DNA from: Marinobacter alexandrii
GTDB lineage: Bacteria; Pseudomonadota; Gammaproteobacteria; Pseudomonadales; Oleiphilaceae
Assembly (NCBI RefSeq): GCF_005871205.1
Contig: NZ_SWKM01000015.1
Coordinates: 310,001-374,000 of the forward strand
Direction of reading: 5' to 3'
Length of the DNA stretch: 64,000 bases
This document shows positions 58,393-64,000 of this stretch, piece by piece (the first letter of the stretch is position 1; every line of letters begins with the position of its first letter). Made by a program: the position numbers and the translations under genes. The notes under the pieces are model-generated. The model ran no database searches and was not told the origin of the DNA. It saw only the letters and a list, made by a program, of their open reading frames with translations.

Positions 58393-58473
58393 TGTAGTAA
58401 TTTTATGCAAATAATGACATCAGGGAACGGGTTTTCCAAGGAAAAAATGCACTAAATGACATTTTTACTACCC
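58393..58473. promoter_or_regulatory. Candidate HexR sites between zwf and hexR
   Basis: TGTAGTAATTTTATGCAA (58393-58410) and TGACATTTTTACTACCC (58457-58473, whose other strand reads GGGTAGTAAAAATGTCA) both contain a TAGTAA half site like the one between edd and gap. The second lies just upstream of a perfect TATAAT (58494-58499) facing hexR, where binding would block its own promoter. Confidence 0.55.
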
Positions 58474-58493
58474 AAAAACAAAAAGAAACGCGG

Positions 58494-58499
58494 TATAAT
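58494..58499 (+). promoter_or_regulatory. -10 element of hexR
   Basis: A perfect TATAAT 50 bases before the hexR ATG. No good -35 is visible; the expected place is next to the candidate HexR site at 58457-58473. Confidence 0.55.
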
Positions 58500-58549
58500 C
58501 AGCGCCGTCGAACAACAACGAACGCCAAAGAGTCAGGGAGTACTTTTTA

Positions 58550-59422
58550 ATGGCCGCGAATCAGGCGCACCGTGATGAAAACCTGCTTACCGACATTCAG
58601 TCCCGACTGGACAGTCTCAACAAATCCGAGCGCAAAGTAGCAGAAGCCATTCTTCGGGATCCCAGCGCCGCAACTCGCTACAGCATAGCTGCGCTTGCTC
58701 GGGCCGCCAACGTCAGCGAACCCACCGTCAACCGGTTCTGCCGCGGCTTTTCCGCCACCGGCTTCCCGGACTTCAAGATTCGGCTGGCGCAGAGCATCGC
58801 AACCGGTACCCCCTATGTTGGCCAGAACGTCGAGGCAAACGATACGGTCTCGGAATTTGCCGACAAGATCATGCTCAGCACCATTGCCAGTCTCGACAAG
58901 GCCCGCCAGGCGCTGGACCCAAAGGCCCTGGCCTCTGCCATCGATTACCTGATCCAGGCCAAGCAGATCAATTTCTTTGGTATGGGCGGCTCCGCTTCGG
59001 TCGCGCTGGATGCCCAGCACAAGTTCTTCCGCTTCAATATTCCGGTGATGTCCTACGATGACGCGTTAATGCAGCGCATGGTGGCAGCCGGTGCCAACGT
59101 GGGAGACGTCATCGTTCTCATCTCCTACACCGGGCGCACTCGTGAAACTGTGGATATTGCCCAGGTGGCCCGCGCCAATGGCGCAACCGTGATTGGTATC
59201 ACCAACCCCGACTCGCCCCTGGCCGCAGTCTGCAGCGTGGTCGTAGGAGTCACCGCACCCGAGGACACGGAGGTATACATGCCCATGTCGTCCCGGATCA
59301 TTCACCTGACCGTGATTGATATCCTGGCAACGGGTGTCACCCTTAAACGAGGCGCCGATTTTCTTGGCCATCTGAAGAAGATCAAGGAAAGCCTCAAGCC
59401 CACCCGACTGCCGTCCGAATAA
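58550..59422 (+). CDS. hexR: HexR, RpiR-family regulator of glucose catabolism
   Basis: A 290-residue repressor. The N-terminal RpiR helix-turn-helix includes [22 protein letters not shown], and the C-terminal SIS sugar-phosphate domain includes [22 protein letters not shown] is the known inducer of HexR in pseudomonads. It is divergent from zwf, the classical arrangement, and likely controls zwf-pgl-eda, edd-glk and gap-pyk in this window. Confidence 0.93.
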   Translation: MAANQAHRDENLLTDIQSRLDSLNKSERKVAEAILRDPSAATRYSIAALARAANVSEPTVNRFCRGFSATGFPDFKIRLAQSIATGTPYVGQNVEANDTVSEFADKIMLSTIASLDKARQALDPKALASAIDYLIQAKQINFFGMGGSASVALDAQHKFFRFNIPVMSYDDALMQRMVAAGANVGDVIVLISYTGRTRETVDIAQVARANGATVIGITNPDSPLAAVCSVVVGVTAPEDTEVYMPMSSRIIHLTVIDILATGVTLKRGADFLGHLKKIKESLKPTRLPSE

Positions 59423-59434
59423 CCCCGCCAACGG

Positions 59435-59471
59435 GCCTCACGTGTCGATTCAACCGACAGACACGTGAGGC
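59435..59471 (+). terminator. Inverted repeat after hexR
   Basis: GCCTCACGTGTC and GACACGTGAGGC form a perfect 12-base stem with a 13-base loop, 13 bases past the hexR stop. The T tract after it is poor (TTACAGATC), so it may be an attenuated terminator or a stabiliser. Confidence 0.6.
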
Positions 59472-59479
59472 TTACAGAT

Positions 59480-59564
59480 CTACGCCCCTCCTCCCCCTCA
59501 AGTCTACCCCCCCAAATTCTTTTGGGCGGAGGATGTACTAACCCCTACGTTACAACACTATGAA
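59480..59564 (+). promoter_or_regulatory. Candidate MalT-dependent promoter of lamB
   Basis: CTAC boxes at 59480 and 59504, GGATG at 59531 and TATGAA at 59559. The minus strand of 59487-59496 reads GGGGAGGAGG, a full match to the MalT box consensus. Spacing equals the alpha-glucosidase promoter within one base. Confidence 0.72.
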
Positions 59565-59702
59565 ATCCGGTTTCCCAATGTCTGATTGGCAGGAGCTGCA
59601 ATCGCGGGAACCGGAGGCACGGTCTGGCCACGGCTATTCATAGTCTTCACCTGATCATCCGCTTCCCAGACATTTAAAAATGACAAAAAGCACAGGACTC
59701 AG

Positions 59703-61028
59703 ATGATGCAGAACAATAAGCGCTTCTCTATTAACAAGCTTCCTCTGGCTGCCGCGGTAACAGCTGCCGTTATGGCCACCCCAGCCATTGCAGTCGACTT
59801 TCACGGCTATGCCCGTGCAGGCGCCTCCACCAACCTGAACAGTGGTGGTGAGCAAACTTGCTTTGGTAATGGCGCCGTTGGCCACTACGTTGGTCGACTG
59901 GCCGACGAATGCGACACCTACGCCGAAATCGGTCTGGGCGACGAGTTGTTCAGCCAGGACGGAGCCACCTTCCGCTTCGACTCAATGATTGCATACAGCA
60001 CCAACCAGCAGGGTAACGACTACCAGGCCCTGGACGGCGCCAACAATATCAGTGGCATCGACTTTGCCACCGAAGAAGTTACGCGGAACAGCTCCAACCC
60101 TTACGGCGGTGGCGATCTCGCTCTGCGTCAGCTTTACGTATCCGCCAACAACGTCATCGAATCCCTGCCGGGCGCCACACTGTGGGCCGGCAAGCGCTTT
60201 TACCAGCGTAAAGACATTCACCAGCTCGACCTGTTCTACGTCAGCAACTCCGGCTACGGTGCCGGTGTCGAGAACATCAAAGCAGGCGCCGGCCGGCTGT
60301 CCGTTGCCTACACCAACTCTGACAACAGCGAAAATGACGACATCGTTCAGAACAACAAGATCGATGTTCGCTACTCATTCCCGCTGGCCGGTGGCAACAA
60401 CCTCGAACTGATCGGCATCTACGCCATGGCGGACCTGACCGACCAGCAAGAAGACGCCGGTTTTGATGACCAGGACGGTTACTTTTTCACCGCTGAGCTG
60501 TCGTCAGGCGTGATGGGTGGCTTCAACAAATTTGCTGTCCAGTACGGCGCCGATTCCATGGGCTTTACCAACGCGGAAAACGCCAGTGGTGGTCGCGTGG
60601 CCAATAACAACGCCGGCTACTTTGAATCCAGCTGGCGTGTACTGAACCACGGTGTCATCAAGCTGGGTAGCGGCTGGGACCTGGGCCACTCTGTGGTTTA
60701 TGAGCGCGCCGAGCCCCATGACGCCTCCGCTGACGACGGTGAGCGCCTGAGCATTGTTGCGCGCCCGGTCTACAACTGGACCAATGTTATGAGTACCGCT
60801 ATCGAGGTGGGTTACAGCGAAACCGACCGTCCATGGTTTGACGATTCCCAGGATCTCGGCAAGTTCGCCATCGCCCAACAGTGGCAGGCCGGCCCCGGCT
60901 ACTGGGCACGCCCGGTCATCCGCGCCTACGCAGCCACCTTCTTCGGTGACGAAGCAGAAGCCGCCCGCGGCGGCGAAGGCGTCGACGGCGACGTTCAGAT
61001 CGGCGCCCAGATCGAAGCCTGGTGGTAA
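59703..61028 (+). CDS. lamB: LamB-type maltoporin
   Basis: A 441-residue outer-membrane barrel with a signal peptide ending near ATPAIA. It begins FHGYARAGASTN, contains LWAGKRFYQRKDIHQLDLFY (a hallmark of maltoporins) and ends QIGAQIEAWW, with the C-terminal aromatic needed for assembly. It would admit maltodextrins to the periplasm. AGGA precedes the ATG pair at 59703/59706. It has its own promoter array and terminator. Confidence 0.94.
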   Translation: MMQNNKRFSINKLPLAAAVTAAVMATPAIAVDFHGYARAGASTNLNSGGEQTCFGNGAVGHYVGRLADECDTYAEIGLGDELFSQDGATFRFDSMIAYSTNQQGNDYQALDGANNISGIDFATEEVTRNSSNPYGGGDLALRQLYVSANNVIESLPGATLWAGKRFYQRKDIHQLDLFYVSNSGYGAGVENIKAGAGRLSVAYTNSDNSENDDIVQNNKIDVRYSFPLAGGNNLELIGIYAMADLTDQQEDAGFDDQDGYFFTAELSSGVMGGFNKFAVQYGADSMGFTNAENASGGRVANNNAGYFESSWRVLNHGVIKLGSGWDLGHSVVYERAEPHDASADDGERLSIVARPVYNWTNVMSTAIEVGYSETDRPWFDDSQDLGKFAIAQQWQAGPGYWARPVIRAYAATFFGDEAEAARGGEGVDGDVQIGAQIEAWW

Positions 61029-61064
61029 GTCTCTAGAAATCTTTTAGCGTTGTTGGACCTCTTG

Positions 61065-61089
61065 GGCCGGCTTTATGCCGGCCTTTTTT
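61065..61089 (+). terminator. Terminator after lamB
   Basis: GGCCGGC and GCCGGCC with a five-base loop are followed by six T. It separates lamB from the next gene's promoter. Confidence 0.92.
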
Positions 61090-61105
61090 GTGGCCGACCA
61101 TCCCT

Positions 61106-61199
61106 CTACGTATTTCTACTACCCCTACCGCAATCCCCCTACGCCCTAAAAAAAAGTTGGCCGAAGGATGTCCTGGCCGACGCACCGCGCAACCATGAC
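61106..61199 (+). promoter_or_regulatory. Candidate MalT-dependent promoter of the pullulanase gene
   Basis: CTAC boxes start at 61106, 61116, 61119, 61125 and 61139; GGATG starts at 61166 and CATGAC at 61194. The 61116/61139/61166/61194 series reproduces the 23, 27 and 28 intervals of the other mal promoters. Confidence 0.68.
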
Positions 61200-61252
61200 C
61201 TTGGCCCCTCTGGGCTGCACAAACAACAACAAGGGAAAAAAGGACATTCTCC

Positions 61253-64000
61253 ATGCCTGATCAAAAACTGATGGCGGGTAGCTTTGCACTGACTATGGTG
61301 CTTGCGCTCACCGGCTGCAAAAAAGACGAGGGCGAACAGCCCGCTGAAGCCCTGCTTGAACCGGGTGTCAACGAAGCCCTGCTGTATTACAAGCGGCCCG
61401 ACGAAAACTACACCGGCTGGGGCCTGCACCTGTGGAACAACGCCGCCGCAGGCTGCGATGGCCTGGCCGAAAACGTACCCACTGACTGGAACACCCCCCG
61501 CCTTCCGGACGGCATCAGCGATACCTACGGTGCCTACTACTTCATTCCCATGCGCGAAGCCGGCAACTGCCTGAACTTCATCGTCCACAAAGGCGACGAA
61601 AAAGACATTGGCGGCACCGATCACCGCTGGCATTTTGACGATCTCGGCAACCGTATTTTTACCCTGAGTGGCAAGCAGGAGCTTTCCCAAACACCGATAG
61701 AAGCGGACAAAATCACCATTGCAGGTGCCCAGGCACACTGGGTGAATGACACCACCCTGGTCTTTAAAGGCACCGAAGCACTGAACCGCATGGAACTCAG
61801 GTACGACACCAAGGCCCGGATCAAGATAGACGACCGGAGCAAGGACCTGACCGGCGGCAAGGTGATTGAGCTGCGAGCGACCACTTTGACCCAGTCCCTG
61901 AAAGACAAATTTCCGCACCTGAGCGGCTGGCCCGCCTATGAGGTAATCGCGGACAACGCCACCATCCGGAAGGCACTGAGCGGGCAACTCGTAGCAGCCG
62001 CCTATACCGATAGCGACAAACTTCTGATCGCCACCCAGGTACAGATTCCAGGCGCACTCGATGCGCTCTACGCCTACGATGGCGCGCTGGGTGCGGTGGT
62101 TAACGGCGGCGAGGTGGATTTTGCTGTCTGGGCGCCCACCGCCCAAAACGTTCGCCTGCACCTGCTCGACGACGCCGGCCAGTTACTTGACACCCATTCG
62201 ATGACCAACGCCGGCACCGACGGCGTGTGGCGCCACACCGGCTCCAGCAGCGAGCTACTCGGGCAATACTATCAGTATGAGGTGACCGTCTATCATCCGC
62301 GGACGAGTGCCATTGAAACCACCATGGTGTCTGACCCTTACGCCCTGAGCCTGTCAGCCAATGGTCAGTATGCCCAGATTGTTGACCTGACCGACCCGGC
62401 CCTGGCTCCAACCGGCTGGAGCAGTACCAACCCACCGGCCCTGGCTGCCCCCGAAGACGTGGTGGTCTATGAGACCCACATCCGTGATTTCAGTGCCACC
62501 GATGAAACCGTCGCCACCGCATTACGCGGCAAGTACAAGGCGTTCAGCCAACCCGCCGATGGGTCGGTCGACAGTGTCGCCCACCTCAAAGCCATGGCCG
62601 ATGCTGGCGTAAGCCATTTGCACCTGCTGCCGGCATTCGACATCGCCACCGTCAACGAAAATCCAGCCCAGGTGGTTGATATCGACGACGACTTCTCCCG
62701 CCTGTGCGAGCAGTCACCACAGGCGGCCAACGACTACGCGGCCCACTGCAGCGGTGGCAACAGCATTCGCTCGGTGCTCGAATCGTTCGATCCGAAAACC
62801 GGCGACGCCCAAGCCCTGTATAACACCCTGCGCGGCCTGGACAGCTTCAACTGGGGCTACGATCCGGTCCACTACACCGTCCCCGAGGGCAGCTACGCAA
62901 CCGACGCCAACGGTAGCCAGCGCATTGTGGAATTTCGTGAGATGGTCCAATCCGCCACTAACCTGGGCCTGAACGTGGTGATGGACGTGGTCTACAACCA
63001 CACCAACTCCTCCGGGCTGGCAGCCAACTCGGTACTGGACAAGCTGGTGCCCGGTTATTACCACCGCCAGAACCCGGAAACCGGCCAGGTCGAGAATTCC
63101 ACTTGCTGTGAGAACACCGCGTCTGAGCACGCCATGATGGAAAAGCTGATGATCGACTCCCTGGTGACCTGGGCCGAGCATTACAAGATCTCCGGCTTTC
63201 GGTTCGACCTCATGGGCCATCATATGCTGACCAACATGACCAAGGCGTTGACCGCCGTTCAGGCGGTCGACCCAGACACCTACTTCTATGGTGAAGGCTG
63301 GAACTTTGGCGAAGTCGCCAATAACGCCCGCGGTGAGAACGCCATCCAGGCCAATATGGCCGGCACCGGCATTGGGTCCTTTAACGACCGTCTTCGGGAT
63401 GCCGTGCGTGGCGGTGGCCCGTTCGACAGCGAGGACGGCATCCGTGCCAACCAGGGCTTCAGTAATGGCCTGTTCACCAACCCCAACAACCTCTCCTCCG
63501 GCGCCCAGTCGGAAAAGGATGCGCTCCTGCAACGCAGTGACTGGATTCGCGTGGGCATTGCCGGCAGCCTCGCCGACTATCGGTTTGTTGCTGCTGATGG
63601 CACTGAGAAAACCGGTGGCGAGATCGACTACAACGGCCAGAACGCCGGATACACCGCCGACCCACAGGAAATCATCAACTACGTGTCCAAGCACGACAAC
63701 CAGACTCTGTGGGACAACAACCAGTACAAGGCGCCCTACGCGGCAACCGTGATGGAACGCGCCCAGATGCAGGTGGTTGGCTTGTCCACTCCCATCCTGA
63801 GCCAGGGCATCCCCTTCCTGCACATGGGATCGGAGCTGCTCCGCTCAAAATCCATGGAACGTGACAGCTACGATTCCGGCGACTGGTACAACGAGGTGGA
63901 CTTCAGCTATCAAACATCGGCCTGGAACCGTGGCCTGCCACGGCAGGACAAGGACGGCGCCAACTGGCCGCTGATTCTCCGGGTAATCGAAGGGGCCGGC
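61253..64000 (+). CDS. pulA: Lipoprotein pullulanase, GH13 (3' end outside window)
   Basis: The frame is open for 916 codons to the end of the window. The leader ends in the lipobox LALTGC (Cys about 22), with Lys at +2, so outer-membrane or surface attachment is expected. N-terminal carbohydrate-binding and pullulanase-specific domains come first, then a GH13 barrel with the pullulanase signature FNWGYDPVHYTVPEG (Tyr replaced by Phe at the first position). The nucleophile is in SGFRFDLMGHH, the acid/base in FYGEGWNFG and the third Asp in VSKHDNQTLWD. It removes alpha-1,6 branches so that LamB and MalEFGK can take up linear chains. AAAGGA precedes the ATG. About 150-200 residues are probably missing. 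Confidence 0.93.
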   Translation, partial: MPDQKLMAGSFALTMVLALTGCKKDEGEQPAEALLEPGVNEALLYYKRPDENYTGWGLHLWNNAAAGCDGLAENVPTDWNTPRLPDGISDTYGAYYFIPMREAGNCLNFIVHKGDEKDIGGTDHRWHFDDLGNRIFTLSGKQELSQTPIEADKITIAGAQAHWVNDTTLVFKGTEALNRMELRYDTKARIKIDDRSKDLTGGKVIELRATTLTQSLKDKFPHLSGWPAYEVIADNATIRKALSGQLVAAAYTDSDKLLIATQVQIPGALDALYAYDGALGAVVNGGEVDFAVWAPTAQNVRLHLLDDAGQLLDTHSMTNAGTDGVWRHTGSSSELLGQYYQYEVTVYHPRTSAIETTMVSDPYALSLSANGQYAQIVDLTDPALAPTGWSSTNPPALAAPEDVVVYETHIRDFSATDETVATALRGKYKAFSQPADGSVDSVAHLKAMADAGVSHLHLLPAFDIATVNENPAQVVDIDDDFSRLCEQSPQAANDYAAHCSGGNSIRSVLESFDPKTGDAQALYNTLRGLDSFNWGYDPVHYTVPEGSYATDANGSQRIVEFREMVQSATNLGLNVVMDVVYNHTNSSGLAANSVLDKLVPGYYHRQNPETGQVENSTCCENTASEHAMMEKLMIDSLVTWAEHYKISGFRFDLMGHHMLTNMTKALTAVQAVDPDTYFYGEGWNFGEVANNARGENAIQANMAGTGIGSFNDRLRDAVRGGGPFDSEDGIRANQGFSNGLFTNPNNLSSGAQSEKDALLQRSDWIRVGIAGSLADYRFVAADGTEKTGGEIDYNGQNAGYTADPQEIINYVSKHDNQTLWDNNQYKAPYAATVMERAQMQVVGLSTPILSQGIPFLHMGSELLRSKSMERDSYDSGDWYNEVDFSYQTSAWNRGLPRQDKDGANWPLILRVIEGAG

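Noticed and set aside
61139..62161. 340-codon minus-strand open frame opposite the pullulanase gene
   Set aside because: It lies across the pulA promoter and N-terminal coding part, and has no ribosome binding site or family resemblance.

Overview
The window looks like a chromosomal segment of a marine gammaproteobacterium, most likely Marinobacter or a close relative. This is inferred from gene content: a cbb3-oxidase assembly tail next to ttcA, an edd-glk/gap-pyk and zwf-pgl-eda/hexR Entner-Doudoroff set, and a Halomonas-type GH13 alpha-glucosidase. No rRNA, tRNA, CRISPR array, transposase or integrase gene was recognised. Most of the window is GC-rich and densely coded. The exceptions are two AT-richer gaps on either side of a secreted LVIVD-repeat gene (about 25.7-26.4 kb and 28.3-29.0 kb).

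Layout. 0-4 kb: the 3' part of ccoI, then ccoS and a TauE/DsbD_2-type membrane protein; ttcA and a DnaJ-related gene follow. 4-10 kb: a polysaccharide deacetylase, then a minus-strand cluster of four envelope genes: a C39 peptidase, a small beta-barrel with an N-terminal coiled coil, a FadL-type barrel and a MalM-like lipoprotein. The first two resemble FapD and FapF of the functional-amyloid system. 10-12.7 kb: malT. 12.7-21.9 kb: DUF2238, an amidohydrolase, an HlyD/FtsX/LolD-type efflux set, a DksA-like zinc-finger protein, a sodium:solute symporter and a small unknown. 22-25 kb: alpha-glucosidase plus malK. 25-28.3 kb: a lipoprotein cytochrome c and the LVIVD/PA-domain secreted protein. 29-35.7 kb: malEFG, divergent from a lipoprotein alpha-amylase and an aldo/keto reductase. 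35.8-48.4 kb: a glycerol regulon consisting of the ABC importer glpSTPQUV, a divergent sigma54 activator, glpK, glpR and glpD. 48.4-49.9 kb: a uracil-DNA glycosylase-family protein and a nitroreductase. 49.9-59.4 kb: Entner-Doudoroff and lower glycolysis genes with hexR. 59.7-64 kb: lamB and a pullulanase that runs off the window.

How it works together. Lipoprotein amylase and pullulanase would cut starch or glycogen outside or in the periplasm. LamB and MalEFGK would import maltodextrins, the cytoplasmic alpha-glucosidase would release glucose, Glk would phosphorylate it, and Zwf-Pgl-Edd-Eda would feed GAPDH and pyruvate kinase. Glycerol would enter by an ATP-driven importer and pass through GlpK and GlpD to the same lower pathway.

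The clearest new signals are regulatory and mechanistic. Four maltodextrin promoters share a rigidly spaced array, CTAC - 23/24 - CTAC - 26/27 - GGATG, probably MalT boxes; three of them also have an identically placed -10-like element. The glycerol importer has a -24/-12 promoter with TGTTCA/TGAACA sites upstream. Its two ATPases are complementary in their defects, so all the degenerate motifs would fall in one of the two ATP sites. Hairpins sit exactly where binding-protein transcripts are usually stabilised.
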